Positions 1 to 11,900 of a DNA stretch of 64,000 bases are shown here, one piece after another. Within the stretch, counting starts at the first letter, position 1; each line of letters begins with the position of its first letter. Under the pieces are notes generated by a model. It made no database searches, was not told the origin of the DNA, and saw nothing but the letters and a program-made list of their open reading frames with translations. Source of the stretch: Adiantum capillus-veneris. Its lineage: Eukaryota > Streptophyta > Polypodiopsida > Polypodiales > Pteridaceae. The stretch covers positions 121,780,891 through 121,844,890 of the forward strand of contig CM043947.1 in assembly GCA_014529385.2 (NCBI GenBank), given 5' to 3'. The translations under genes were made by a program, and so were the position numbers.

Positions 1-774
1 AAGTTTGGACTTGAGGATTTCAAACCTATTGCCACTCCCATGGAAACAGGTTTGAAGTTGAGTCTACATGATGCTGGCGATCCTGCTCTGATGTCACTCT
101 TTACCAAACTGCTGTTGGCTGCCTCATTTATGTATGCAACACAAGGCCAGATATTCAGTTTGCAGTCTCACAGGTCAGCAGATTTATGCATAGCCCAGGG
201 TCTAAGCATTGGCAGGCTGTCAAGAGGATTTTTCGCTACCTTAGTGGCACTTTACATCTTGGCTTGTTTTATCCCAAGGGGGGATCATTGCCGGCAGACT
301 TACATGCTTTTTCGGACTCAGATTGGGTTGGTTGTTTTGACACACGAGTGTCCACAAGTGGTTTTTGTTTCATGCTTGGCAGTTCATGTATATCATGGTT
401 GAGCAAGAAGCAATCTACTGTGGCCACTTCGAGTTGTGAGGCTGAGCACAGGGCAGTCTTCACAGCTACAGTTGAGTGTGTATGGCTTAGACGCCTTATG
501 GCTGATTTGGGTGTTGGACAGGCCACTGCCAACACTATCTACACTGACAGTTAGAGAGCATTGGCAGTTGCAAGGAACCCAGTTTTTCATGCTCGCACAA
601 AGCACATTGAGGTGCATTACCACTATGTCAGGGAGAGGCTCTCAGTAGGAGAGATCATCTTGGCTTGTGTGCCAACACAGGACAACCTTGCAGATCTTTT
701 CACAAAGGCATTGTCTCGTGAGAAGCTTGAAGCTTTCCGCACAGCTTTGGGCTTACTCCCCTTTGTGGACTGAT
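1..774 (+). pseudogene. Ty1/copia pol fragment: RT C-terminus and RNase H
   Basis: This is the 3' end of a copia polyprotein that enters from the left edge. The first ~100 bases encode the RT-RNase H connection in frame 1. The reading frame then shifts to frame 3, where the TRPD motif, HWQAVKRIFRYLSGT, the RNase H metal-site region SDSDWVGC, SKKQSTVATSSCEAEH and the tail HIEVHYHYVRERL follow in the usual order. It therefore carries at least one frameshift near base 100, and a TAG at 552-554 just after the YTDS motif. The final codons (LADLFTKALSREKL) match the conserved C-terminus of plant copia pol, and the stop lies about 75 bases before the 3' LTR. RNase H degrades the RNA strand of the cDNA hybrid in the particle. 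The copy is clearly dead. Lineage (Tork/Sire type) is not determined. Confidence 0.9.
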
Positions 775-848
775 CCTGTCCTCAGGGCATGGCACTTCCC
801 TTTACTCATGTGCCAGCTCTCGTTCACCGCATCACTCCAGGGGGGATT

Positions 849-1128
849 TGTTACCATATACATGTGGTAGTGATGTGTGTGAACACACTAGGACCGCCGG
901 GGCATTTTTTCCCGCTTTAGGAGGTTTTTTCCCCCGTGCATTGTATATACGCCCATCACTCTAGGGCTATCTATCTTTCCATTGCACACTAAGTAACACA
1001 CTCTCTATTGTGTGCCTTGAGCTTCCTTCGTCTTCTCCAAGCTGTGTGTGTTTCTCTGCAACCCTAATTGCAACAGAAGTGTTGCTGCCAAATCATTCTT
1101 TTGTAAAGCCTTTCTACATCACATAACA
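849..1128 (+). repeat. 3' LTR of the left-edge copia element
   Basis: A polypurine tract (AGGGGGGA, 840-846) directly precedes TGTTACCATA. The unit ends in TAACA, so the ends are a TGTTA/TAACA inverted pair and the LTR is 280 bp. A TATA-like TGTATATA lies at 942-949, about 95 bases in. The matching 5' LTR and target-site duplication lie outside the window, so boundaries rest on terminal motifs alone. Confidence 0.75.
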
Positions 1129-2985
1129 CACAAAGGAGTCCTTAATTGAATCTAATTTAATTATATTTATGTTAATCCTATTGCTCCATAGTCTCTTTTC
1201 TCTAGAGGATTCCTATGTCGAGCTTAATTATGCTAGCTAGCTACAGCACTAAATAATTCTATTCTCTATTATATGTGGGGTATTGTCAATGGTTTCCATC
1301 CATTGATTGTGTTTCCATTTTTGGGTTAAGGAGCACCTTGCTTCTTAAAGATAGTTAATTTTCCTTTAATTAAGCATGAGTTTATGCATATAATCATCAT
1401 TGCCAGTTATGCATGATGTTCATAGTTATGTGTAAAGCTCTTCACCTATGATTCTCTAAGATATGGTGAGAATTTTTGTGCACCCAAATTGAGGATTATT
1501 CAAGGAATTAAACCCTTGTTTTGCCCATGAAATTTGGACATAATTATGAGACTTCTTGCATACAAAAAAAAAAAAGATGTACAAGTAGGGTATTGTGTTG
1601 CTTTAGAAAATTGTGTATGAATCATCTATTATATTGGGTATTTTCATGGTTATAGTCTACCATTGTATGTTATAATGATTCATTTAATTAGTACAGTAAT
1701 CTTGATCTCATGTTGCATACGAAGGAAGTTTTGGTTATGATAATCTTAGGATGAGGTATGAGTTATTAAGACATAATCATCTCGTGGCATTCTTGAGTTA
1801 GCTTGCATACTTGCAGTATGAAGGCTTGGCATTTAATCTAGCATTATGTGTAAGAATAAGGTTATTGCTTGTCAAGTTTTCTCATTGGTTGTTGTGGGAA
1901 TTATGCATAGTCTCTTGTTTCTCCGAAAGAACTAATCTTAGTAGTGAGATATGGCCCCCAAGAGAACCCGGTTTGGCGGTGCTAACGATCGCGAGGCATC
2001 TCACGAGGCATCGAGGAGGAAGCTCGTGAGGTTGGATGAATTTAACTTTTGTATTTACATAATCATTGCATTACGATAACTTAGGAATGTTTAATTTTCC
2101 CAAACTATGTTGGAAATCCAACTGAGACAATGGCATTGGTATCTTTTAAAGATTTTATTTAAATTTAAGTTGAAGTAAATAGGAAAGAAATGCTTTATGG
2201 AAAGACTGCTTGGAAGTAGGAAAGAATGGTTGGTAGGATAAACTATCTCAAGCAAGTTTCATTCATTATTCCAATGTTGATCTAGTCTGAACCCCCTACT
2301 CATCACAGGGTAATAGCTCGCGAAGTTATCGCAGGAGCTAAATCCACGACTTGCCTTCTATGTGGTGGATATGTCCATGGCTTGCTTTCTATGCGGTGGA
2401 TACATGATTTTTACCCGGAGAGTTTCTCCATGAATTGGGCGGAATCATGGAGTGGTTTTATGGGCGGCCAGTTGACAATGGGTGGAGTTAACACTCGCTG
2501 GAGATCCTCACGACTCCAGGACATTGGAATTTTTAATGAAATATTGTTTGTCGAGTATTTTTCCTAGGAAAGATATGTTTTGGTGCCAATTTGACAATGT
2601 TTGAAGGGTTGTCTAAATGAATTGTGTCGAGGAAATATAAAAAGGAACCCTAAGTGTTGAACAACAATGTGTTAGTAATTAGGCCACACAAGACTGTGTG
2701 AGTGCGGGGTGGAAAGTGGGGGCTTGGCTCAGGTTGCCAAATCCCATGAGACGGGTGGTCCTGATTAGTCGGGAACTCTCTACCCTGCGCAATAGAGAAC
2801 GTCATTAGATAGCTCATTACGCTAGAGCGAAACAAACTCGGTGTACGTGACTTTGAAAATTATGGGGAAGAAAGCACTGAGGTTACTTCTCGTCCTGGAC
2901 TCCTTTTCACTAGTGGCTTGGTCTCTCATCACTAAGTGATGAGAGACCATCCACTGGTCTTCTTTTTCTTCTTAGCCAAATTTCT
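1129..2985. other. AT-rich non-coding stretch
   Basis: I see no coding region here. It holds a poly-A run near 1563 and a two-copy repeat near 2349-2402, in which CTTGCTTTCTATGCGGTGGAT recurs with small changes after about 31 bases. A strong palindrome lies at 2919-2949. Short open frames of 60-70 codons show no family motif. It may include decayed LTR sequence, but no terminal motifs are paired. Confidence 0.4.
2919..2949. repeat. Near-perfect palindrome
   Basis: The arm TGGTCTCTCATCACT (2919-2933) is followed by a single A and then its exact reverse complement (2935-2949). The flanks ACTAGTGGCT and TCCACTGGT extend the symmetry imperfectly to about 2910-2958. A transcript would fold into a tight hairpin. 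No terminator or small-RNA role can be claimed from sequence alone. Confidence 0.85.
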
Positions 2986-3059
2986 TGTTTGCTTCCACAA
3001 TGGATCTAGCGACCGTCAGCTGTCCTCCAGTTCCGTCTAGGCGAGACGAGGAGGGGACC

Positions 3060-3353
3060 TTACAAAATTTCCCTCCCTGCAAATGCCTCTGCAAACTCAT
3101 CCACAATCGGTCTTGTACCTACATTTCTAATTGTCACCTTGTTCACTGGTTGCATATCTTGGATGAAGCGTAGAGCACCATTCTTCTTCGGAACTGTGAA
3201 CCCCCTGTTTGAGTATGGAGCACACACAAGAAGGCTCCAAAATCCCCATTTTGATCTTTTCATTCGTAGCTCTACTAACTTGGGCAAATGAGAATTTGGA
3301 ACCGGAATAGGCCTTAGATTCCAAGGCACATGAGGTATTATAAAAATTACCAT
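3060..3353 (-). pseudogene. Element B: Ty3/gypsy reverse transcriptase N-terminal part, truncated
   Basis: On the minus strand this encodes the start of a gypsy RT: PWNLRPIPVP, then KMGILEP (in the overlapping frame), APYSNRGFTVPKKNG, LRFIQDMQPVNKVTIRN and VDEFAEAFAGREI. The ending matches the region just before the first catalytic Asp of RT. Homology stops there, so the palm with the DD motif, RNase H and integrase are missing. A one-base shift separates the LRPIPVP and KMGILEP parts. The FIQDMQPVNKVTIRN style of this block is unlike the chromovirus and Tat-like pols elsewhere in the window. Function would have been cDNA synthesis, and the copy is dead by truncation. Confidence 0.85.
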
Positions 3354-3510
3354 AGAAGCTATCTCATGTGGCTCAAATGCAAAAGCCTTACCATGCTTTA
3401 AAGCATTTTTTCTCCTCCTGTGTTAGAAACTCCTCGCAACCAATCTGTAACTCTTGAAAAGACTCCTTTGTGAAGGTGTGCCAAATCTTTTTAGGATTCC
3501 TCAAACTTGG

Positions 3511-4194
3511 TTAAAGAAGTCTGATCAACCTTTTTTTGTTGTTGGGTGGTAAGGGTGAAGCTACTGATTTCACCTTCTTTGCTACATTCTTGTATTTAGT
3601 TTCAACATGGACTTCTGGGCCAACTGTTTGCTTAAAACATTGGTTTTCTTTAAAGGCTTCAATGACTTGATACATTTCCATAGAGCATACTTCCACAACT
3701 TCATTTTCAAGATGCACACTAGACTCCATTATAGCATCAAGCTCGCCCATAGTATCTACAAAAGAAACTTGCTCACACAAACCCAAAACATTTTCAGTAT
3801 GCTCTAGCAACCCACTCTCTTTCATGCCTATTTGTACATTATGTACATATTGCCTCTCACACCTCTTCAAAACTTCAAGTTTTGTAAAACATACTGATCC
3901 ATTCCTTGTTATTAAAGGAGCCCGTTGAGATAGTTTCACTTATTTCTGGATTGGGGGAGACCCTTTTTCTTTCGGTACCACTGCAATTCCGCTTTACAAT
4001 GGTACTTGGCCAAAACCCATCATTTCCCTATGCTCATGGAACTCTTTTCTCACCTTTGGTAGAGGATGATCTCTGAGGTTGTCACGATTACTTTCAAGGT
4101 TTACACAAAGTGTGAGAAATTGACCAACACGTTTACCATCTTTTCTTTGTATCCTGGCGTGAGGTGAACCATCATCCATTACCTTTGTTTCCAT
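3511..4194 (-). pseudogene. Element B: protease-RT linker region
   Basis: Two minus-strand open stretches (4194-3994 and 3939-3511) lie between the protease-like and RT-like parts of element B. The second encodes 142 residues rich in Glu, Val and Cys and ends KKVKSVASPLPPNNKKRLIRLL. No catalytic motif is visible. Position and strand make this the variable spacer of the gag-pol polyprotein. It is interrupted by stops and shifts, so it is annotated as part of the pseudogene and not as a separate gene. Confidence 0.5.
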
Positions 4195-4382
4195 TCAAAC
4201 TTACACAATGTAGGGTTGTCCAAGAATAAGATGATATGAAGATGTGTCCTGTATAAAGAATTTTTTCTCGACCTTTACATCACCTTTACACTTGGACATG
4301 CTGCATACAATTCGCTTGATGAATTGTTTGCCACTTTGACCATCCAACCATGTGTTGTGTCCATTGGCCATTTGCATTTGTT

Positions 4383-4808
4383 TTAAAGACTTTCTGACAT
4401 TATATTTATTCTAGAACCATGGTCAATTTTAAGGCAAAAAAGATCACCTACTTTGATCAATGTCTCTGTAGTAGCCCGTGCCCAATGGCTTCTAGAATAG
4501 TGGCTCCTAGGAATACTTTGAGATTCTTCCCCTTCAACAGCAAATTTCACTTGCCTTACATGCCAAGAAGAGTGGTAGCATCCCACCATAGGTCCATCAC
4601 CTTCTTTAGCATGCACGTGTACTCCTTGTGGTGTTCTCATCGTATCGCCTTCATCTTGTGGGAGAATACGCTCTCCAAGTGTTTGCTTCTTTCTCTTGAT
4701 GATGTCGATAATTTCTTCATGGAATTCATGCTTGGCTATGCCAAGCACCTCTCCCAAAGTAAACTCAACCTTGCTATTCAAAATCCTCTCCTCTAGAACT
4801 TTCTTCAA
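4383..4808 (-). pseudogene. Element B: aspartic protease domain
   Basis: This 141-codon minus-strand frame ends in a retropepsin active-site block: LIKVGDLFCLKIDHGSRINIMSESL. The catalytic triplet is DHG in place of the usual DSG or DTG. The downstream flap region is not in the same frame. The N-terminal part (KVEFTLGEVLGIAKHEFHEE) resembles the region before protease in Ty3/gypsy polyproteins. The enzyme would cleave the gag-pol precursor in the particle. Assignment rests on the active-site block and on its place between the gag zinc knuckle and RT. Confidence 0.7.
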
Positions 4809-4841
4809 GTCTGTAGCAAGCTCAATGTCAGATTGTATTTT

Positions 4842-5490
4842 TTAAGCTTGTCCTTTTGGCTTACCTTTTGTTGGCTCCTTTTTCTTCCATGTTGTAGATT
4901 CCTCCATGGTCACTTCTGGTGAAGGTGTCTCCTGTGTTGGTGGCGCTCGTAAAGGTGCTGCATCATTCCTCCCTCCACTTCTTGTAGCTCTTTTTGAAGG
5001 CCCTTCATCACCATTTTCACGCCTACGCTTTTCTTCTACAATGTCTTCATGGCTTTGCCGGTTTGTAATGTAGGCATGGACAGACATTGAATCCATTGGA
5101 TCACTCCACCCTCTTTCTAGACATATGCAATCACTTGCTTCATGTAGAATCTCTTTTGTAAGCTTTTCCGGTTAGCGAATTGTATGAAATTTTGCCAAAG
5201 TTGACCATGATGGCCACTCACCTCTTCATCACTAATATGCTCAATTTTTACTCCATAAGTAGCTTCCTCAACTGAAGAGGTGGCATGGTTAGTTGCCATA
5301 TGTTCAACTAAGGTTTGCATTCCCCCCTTCCCAAATTTAGTTCCCAAGGATAGACATGTCTCTCTTAAGTGGATTTTACCATCCTTAAAAAAGACAACAT
5401 CTTTTGTCAAAGCATCACTAAAACTATCACAATCCGTTCTTACATGGTTTGTACTATCACACCAAATACATGTATTAACAAAACCTTCTT
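4842..5490 (-). pseudogene. Element B: gag C-terminal part with zinc knuckle
   Basis: Around 5430-5472 the minus strand reads CIWCDSTNHVRTDC, a CX2CX4HX4C zinc knuckle with all four ligands. It continues into a 97-codon frame (5410-5117: LTKDVVFFKDGKIHLRETCLSLG) and then an 84-codon frame (5096-4842) rich in Lys, Arg, Pro and Thr. Zinc knuckles bind genomic RNA for packaging. The reading frame breaks near 5115. The region lies between the capsid-like gag and the protease, the expected place. Confidence 0.7.
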
Positions 5491-5704
5491 TGGGCTATTA
5501 TCTTTGCCTAGGAAGTGGCCCTGATGGTTGGCCTTTTTCTTCAAACTTTGCAAGCTTCACCTTCAAGTCACGCATTCCCTTCACAAGATCATCTAGCATG
5601 GATTCATCGAACTTAGGAGCTATAAAAGTAGGCTTTACCATTTTGTCAAAAGTTGAGGTGGAAGGACTTGTATTGTTTACTACAGACGATTCCCTTCTTC
5701 TTTA

Positions 5705-6356
5705 TCATTTGGCAAGCAGTGAGATAGCACCTTCAACCTCATTCCAATCGGTCTTTAGTCCTTTCTCAGCATCTTTATCTTGAAGAAGAAGCTCCAAATT
5801 TTCTTGAAACTCTTTACCTGCATCTTGTAAGAAAATATATGTCTTCTCTGCATCTAGTGTGGCCTTTTCTATCCTGATGATTTGTGCATAGTGCCGCTCA
5901 AATTCCCTGAGTAGATCTATTATTGATAGTCCTTGCTTTGGCTTGACTACTCTTTCTAAGAATGTCCTTTTGGTCACTCTCTCAAAGTCCTCCATGAAAT
6001 ATTCCTCCTTTAAATCTACTTTGAGTTCTTTCCAATTTCTAGGCCCATGCCCATCTTTAATTGCCCTAACATGTTCCCTAATTTTTGGAGCGACAACAAG
6101 CTCAAAGCTTTGAATCATCTCACCTTTTGACACACGATGCAGCTCCATCTCCTTCACATACTTGCGCAAGTACTTCGTTACATCTTTGCCATTGAACTGA
6201 TCCATTCTGTTGACGACCACTTGTATGACTTTGGTTTGCTGAAATATCCCTTCTTTCAGAGGCATGTTGTTGTTGCATGATTATTGAAAATGCTTGAAAC
6301 ATTTTCATTGTTCCTAGGTCAAGCTGCATACCCTATTGCTCTACATGATCACCCAT
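5705..6356 (-). pseudogene. Element B: gag capsid region
   Basis: A start at 6356 (MGDHVEQ) is followed by a TAG after seven codons. The frame then continues to about 6240 and shifts into a 186-codon frame (6265-5705). That frame has the typical gag order: MDQFNGKDVTKYLRKYVKEMEL, a WKELKVDLKEEY block and a helical segment ending ISLLAK. Such gag proteins assemble the cytoplasmic particle. Similarity to the retrotransposon gag family is judged by eye from the F-G-x-x-V-T-x-Y-L pattern. There is one early stop and one frameshift. Confidence 0.75.
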
Positions 6357-7201
6357 GGTTACCCACAAACTCTCACCCTGGCAAATTTGGCAACAGGTCA
6401 CAGGTCACAGGCCTTGTACAAGTCACAGGTTGTGCTTGACTTGGCTTACTCTTAGGCAATCTTGCCTACATCAACTATGGATTGTAATCATATGATAAAA
6501 AAATAACGAAGTTACCTTATTCCTATTTGCTTGGAGCCCATCAAGGCTAGAAATAGGCCTTGCCTTTGCATCATCAAAGCATTATCATGCTTCCACTTTG
6601 GAGAATGCTTAACTTTCCCACTATGGCTTCTATATAACATATTTACTTAAAAATTTTAAACTTCAAAGCCTTGCTTCTAAAAAATTGATGACAAAATCCA
6701 CCCTCCTTGACAGCTATACTACTAGAAATAAGGCCTTGCGGCTCCTTTTAGCTTGCAATAGAATATGGAGATAGGGCTCGAGTACAATGGAAACCCAAAC
6801 AAGCACCACCCTTTGGCTTCCAAATTTTTGTTTGTTGTAACTCGGAATTTGTGAAATTTTTGCATGTCAAAAGTTGGCCTGTCAAGGCTATGAATATTTG
6901 AGGGCCGCATGTTGAGTTGACCATATTCTAACCAACTTGTCAACCTTTGATGTGGGACAAGCAGCTCAGAGTCGGGTGGGGGGGGGGGGGGGGGGGGGGG
7001 GGGGTCTGGGGCACCCTCATGTGAAAGGCTTAAAAAAGAAACTCTGAAACTTCCATGGCATGGTGGTGATAGTGTCGAGGAGTTGGGGGGGTGGTTGATG
7101 GAGACCTCTACCCGCCTTGCTCCTGTGACAAAACCACCTCAATGGCCCTAGGCAAATCCATCTCCACCAAGAATTTCCATTTTCATGTAGATTCAATGTC
7201 A
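6357..7201. other. Presumed 5' leader or LTR remnant of element B
   Basis: No coding region is recognised. The stretch holds short direct repeats of GGTCACAGG near 6395-6432 and a run of 27 G at 6978-7004. A GATGTGGGACAAGCAGCTC phrase at about 6950 is of the kind often seen in plant LTRs. A primer-binding site for element B was looked for but none was convincing. Confidence 0.3.
6978..7004. repeat. Poly(G) tract, 27 bases
   Basis: An uninterrupted run of G. Length in an assembly is unreliable for such tracts. Confidence 0.9.
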
Positions 7202-7322
7202 CCCCTCCTCCCACTAAGGGATCTTGCCCATGGTAGAGAATTTTGCCCCTCCTCCAACGAGAGGATCTTGCCCACGGTAAAGAATTTCACCCCTCCTCCA
7301 ACCAGGGAATCTAGCCCATGGC
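7202..7322. repeat. 44-bp minisatellite, about 2.7 copies
   Basis: The phrase CCCCTCCTCC starts at 7202, 7246 and 7290, each followed by a variant of ATCTTGCCCATGGTAGAGAA. The period is therefore 44 bases, with a few substitutions between copies. Confidence 0.8.
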
Positions 7323-7383
7323 TTTTCTCTACCAAACTTTAAAAGCTCTTTCCCACTCCAAGCCCACCATGAAGGGGAGATAT

Positions 7384-7384
<1 letters not shown>

Positions 7385-7454
<70 letters not shown>
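7385..7454. repeat. (TA)n(GA)n compound microsatellite
   Basis: About 23 TA repeats run directly into about 12 GA repeats. No gene context. Confidence 0.95.
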
Positions 7455-8527
7455 AAGCAAGCATCCATGCTCCTTGCCCTCTCACTCATGTCGTGTTTAT
7501 AGCTACCTCCACACACAAGTCATCTCGTACTTGATGGATGTCATCACATCCTTATATGAGACATATTCCACATGTGGAGAATATGAGCCTTTGAGGCTGA
7601 TATTGGCACCCATTATTGCAATCATGTGTTGAGACAGAGTCCTTAGGTTCTAGCTACATCCGTTTGATAGAACATTTTGAGCACATCATATCGGGAACAA
7701 TGTCAATGGCCAAAAATTGCCAGACGCCTAGTCAGTCTTATTAAGATTACAAGTATTGCTAAGCAACTTTAACGTATCGTTGTTTACACATGTAGCAAAT
7801 CTATGTTTTGTAATGGACATGTTTATTTGGTACCTAGACGTGATTGATTTCACATTCTATTATGGTCCAAATATGTTTGCACGATTTACACATGGAAAGT
7901 ATTTAGTTCTTTCCCTATGGGTTGTGAGCATAATGTTAGTCATAACCATTGGCAAGTATGGTCATGGATATGCAGGTTCAGATTTGTCTTTTCTAAATGC
8001 ATGCACACTAGGTGTTATGGGTGCTAGTGTTCAACAAAGGTCAATTTAGATTAGCATGCACAGTCATGACTTTAGTATTTTTTAAATCATTTCGCACTAT
8101 ATATGCAATGTTTCTATGAGGCTAATTGTGGGTTTACCAAGCACCAATAGAGATCATGGCTCGATATGGGTGCTTGTAGACAAATTGATTACACTTTGCA
8201 TAGTTTATTCAATCCACTTTTTCCAATCTCTAAAGTTAACCAAGTTGGTTGTTCATAACATTGCTGCTTACTCAACAATGTTGCAAGGAATCGTGATCCC
8301 TGTTTACTAGTCATTTTAAAGGACTATCTATAAACGGTGGGGAAAAACACCTCAGTACTACTAGTGATCCAAAGTGGATAGGCAAATTACAAGTGTTTAT
8401 CTTTTGCTAAAGGATATGCTAAGTGCATATGTTAGCACCAAGCAATCCAATTGGAAAGGTTATCTTTCTAGTTGGAGTTTCACTACCATGAAGCAAAGCA
8501 TGTTGCGAGTAAGTTTAGTCCCTTCAT

Positions 8528-8683
8528 GTTTAGGTCAAGTTTTCAGTCTCAATTGCCAATTATAGTGGGGTTGTTTACACATGAGAAGTAATAAAAAGTG
8601 CGGTTGTTTAGGTCAAGTTCTCAATCTCAATTGCCAATTATAGTGGGGTTGTTTACAAATGAGAAATAATAAAAAGTGAAGGA
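8528..8683. repeat. 78-bp tandem duplication
   Basis: GTTTAGGTCAAGTT starts at 8528 and again at 8606. The following ~75 bases are repeated with only a few substitutions. The duplication lies inside the decayed integrase region. Confidence 0.85.
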
Positions 8684-8961
8684 CTTAATCGTTCCTCTAG
8701 TTGTGATAACTCGTTTAACATACTCTAATGAGTTATAAATAGAGATTACACACTATGTTGGATATAGACCGATTACACGAAACGGTTGCAAAAGGACAAC
8801 AATGTGAAAAATCAAGATGTTCTTCTTGATTTCATTGAACCTCCTACTGACCGTGTCTGGTCAAAGTGACAGATAGATCTGGGAAGGATGCCATGATGGA
8901 AAACATTAGTGTTCTTATCAAGATATCATCACTTTTGTTTTGGAGGACAAAAAAAATTCTC

Positions 8962-8975
8962 CAAGGGGGGAGTAA
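8962..8975 (+). promoter_or_regulatory. Polypurine tract of element E
   Basis: AAGGGGGGAGTAA directly precedes TGTCAAGCC. It lies downstream of integrase-like sequence on the same strand, as expected for the primer of plus-strand DNA synthesis. The LTR that would begin at 8976 has no second copy in the window, so its end is unknown. Confidence 0.55.
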
Positions 8976-11900
8976 TGTCAAGCCTAAGGTAGGTTTGGGA
9001 AGAAGGCCAAGGGCCAAGAAGATTATGCAATCTAGGGGACTATATTTAGCAGGTTAAGGGCCTATATCTATCATGGTTGGGTGGAGAGTTGCATGCATCA
9101 GTTCCAAGTCTCCTCATACTTAATAACAGTAGATGACAACACTGAGAGGGACAATCATAAACCTTGCTCCACACCACGACTAAACCTAACTCATTGAGTT
9201 CCTAGACTATGCTTTCCACCCTTGTAACTAACAAGGATCAACAGGTGTCAGTGCAGAAAGCACAATCACTACCCTTTAGTAATGTGATATTCTCGATAGG
9301 TTTGACCAAGGGATACACTATGCCTTGAGATCAATCACTAATTCCAACATTGTGGAGGAACTTATATATGGACGAAGAAATAGCAAAGTAGGTAATCTAT
9401 ATACTAACTTCTAATCCTTGCTATGTCTACTACCTTATAGCTATGCATGCCTTGTCACTTCCATAAAAATATTATTGGATGAAGTCTCTAGAGAGAATTC
9501 ACCAATTCTTCAAACTTTCCTTCCCATTTACTAGTCCTTAACCATAGTTTGAACCCTTAGCACCCAATTGAGGACCCTTGTCCTAAACTTGGGAAACTTG
9601 TCATCTTGACATCATAATAAATCATAGCTAATATACATGATAGCTTGTAGCTTGAAATCATAATAGCTCATAGCTAATCTACATGATAGCTTGTAGCTTA
9701 AGATCATAATAGTTCATAGCTAGTTTGCATGATCGCTCATTGCCTAACTTTGCCTTATAAGATCACCAAAAAACATAACTATGTTGAAGCAAAAGCATCA
9801 CCAAGAAGATATGCAACTAAATCCCTTAGCACAAACCCAAAATTTTCCTAAAGGCAGCATATGTAATTGTAAAGCCTTTTATAAGTTGACTATATGAATT
9901 TTCCGTATTTTTAATTATTGAGATGTGTGAAGTGTCAGATGTAACAGAGGTCTTGCAAATCAAGCTTAGGTAGCTAAAGTGAATTAGTGATATATTCAAG
10001 TGCCCATTTTTTAGAATGTGTGGACATATACAAGTGAGTTGTAAAATTCCATAGACATCAGAACTAACTTTAGAATCAAATTTGCACATAACAGGAGATA
10101 AGAGCTATGTGTCATCAGCTACAGTGAGAGTTGTTTCTTGCTATTTCTTGTACAATGATATGATGCTAATGAGACTTACTCAATTGCTTCATCTTCTTGC
10201 AATCTTCCACTTTGAATGTGTGTGTTGTGAGTTATCAATGATTGAAATACGGCTTGCCTCCAGCAAAATTTGTTTGCATTGTCATGTAAACTTTTTTTAT
10301 TTTGATTTTGATTACATATTGTGATAGCTCTCATTGAGTAGATCATATTAGAACCACAGATTGTATGTTTCCATTAGCTTTTGGATAGAGTACATTTTTG
10401 ACACAGAGTATATACTTGAGGTCGGAATTAGCACATGAGCGCATATCTAGGTTTCTAACATTGGGATGAATCACCATAGGAATTTCCACTACATCTAGCC
10501 ATAGATGGTTAGAGCAAAATCTAGAAGGGTATTGAAATGCAAAAAAATAGGAAATTTAAGCAAGATACATTAAAACAGGGGGGGGGGGGACTTAAATAAG
10601 GGGTCATTTTATTAATTCAAACATGTTAAAAAAGGGAGGTTTTAATTACCCCGTGAAAGCACGTTGTCGTGCTGTGACACGTACATAGTGGGAACGCATG
10701 CTACAAGATCTATCTTGCAACTTTTAAGATACATAATTATATTTCTTATAATGTACATATGCATATCTATGTATAATAATAAGCTTTCTATCTCATCCTA
10801 TTATTTATCTCAAGGGTAACATATTCTTACTTTACCGTCAAAAAGTACTATGGGAAAAGCGTCAATAGCTTCGCCTCTTTAACTTGGGGCAAAAAACATT
10901 GATTCTTTCTTTCTACTATCTCATTGTTATTTCACACCCTAGCTAGATACTATATCGAGGGTAACTTTCAATATATATATATTCTATGTTATTTTTATAT
11001 TTTTCTTATATTTCTTTTTAATAGCTACTAAGAAGGAATCAAATCCTAGTGGGACACTAGGTGGCATGGTTTTCAAAGATACACCTATTTTAATGCATTA
11101 TTCAAGCATAATTACAAAACTTTGTCAAGAAGCAATGTCATGCTTTCATATGGCATGAGGTGTCCATTGGAATCAAATAAAAGTCTATGCTAAGGGGACC
11201 ACAAGAAGACTTTTGCTGCCAAAACTGTATCCTATTTTGATGATTTTTTTACACAAGGTTCCAATCGGATTTGGAAAAAGTATATAAAATGGAAGTCGTA
11301 ACTAATGAGCTAAATTTTCTGCCCATATTTTTACTTTTTTATTTGGAGCCACGGTTGAGGAGATATGATCAAAATAATGGACCCTAGTCTGCCCACATCA
11401 TGCAGGAACAGCTCATTTCAACTTTGTCAGTTCCTGTTCACATTGGCTCTTCTCTTCTTGTGTAAACCCTTCGGGAATACCTTCACCTATAAAAGGAGAC
11501 CTCTTCTTCCTTGAAAACCATTCAATCAATTCATGAGATGATCCATGAGTGAGTGAGAGGATTGTTGCCTAATTGTACTTAGCCATTAACATAAGTCTAA
11601 GCATACACTTGCTCCTAGAGGAAAACTAGCCATACTTGTAAGCTATCCTTGAAAGATCAACGGTAATCAAAGAAGGTCTTGAACTTGGTGCATCAATCAA
11701 AGTTGAAGTCTCCCCTCTTCTTCTCTCTCCATCATAATGGTGAACAACTCCCCGGAGAGTTTTTCAAGTATGATGAGTTTTACTTTGATATTTTGTTGGT
11801 TTCTTGTTGTTTTCTTTTTCATCTCTAATCCAACCTTATATCTCTAATCCAACATATATCTCTAATTTCATCTTCCTCTCTGACAAAACTATCACTCTCA

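Larger units (their letters stand above)
8110..8975 (+). pseudogene. Decayed Ty3/gypsy integrase and C-terminal region (element E)
   Basis: Plus-strand fragments in order match a gypsy integrase. GLPSTNRDHGSIWVLVDKL near 8128 is the region after the first catalytic Asp. A frame-shifted RNRDPC block near 8285 matches the second Asp region. VDRQITSVYLLLKDMLSAYV near 8377 matches the block that normally carries the catalytic Glu. A short VLEDK block near 8945 resembles the tail after a chromodomain. Stops and shifts are frequent, and the catalytic Glu is not preserved (VDRQITS). A 78-bp tandem duplication (8528-8683) further disrupts the region. Confidence 0.65.

Noticed and set aside
7756-8049. 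97-codon frame with hydrophobic segments, possible membrane protein
   Set aside because: It directly precedes decayed integrase on the same strand and has no recognisable family. Hydrophobicity is explained by T-rich DNA.
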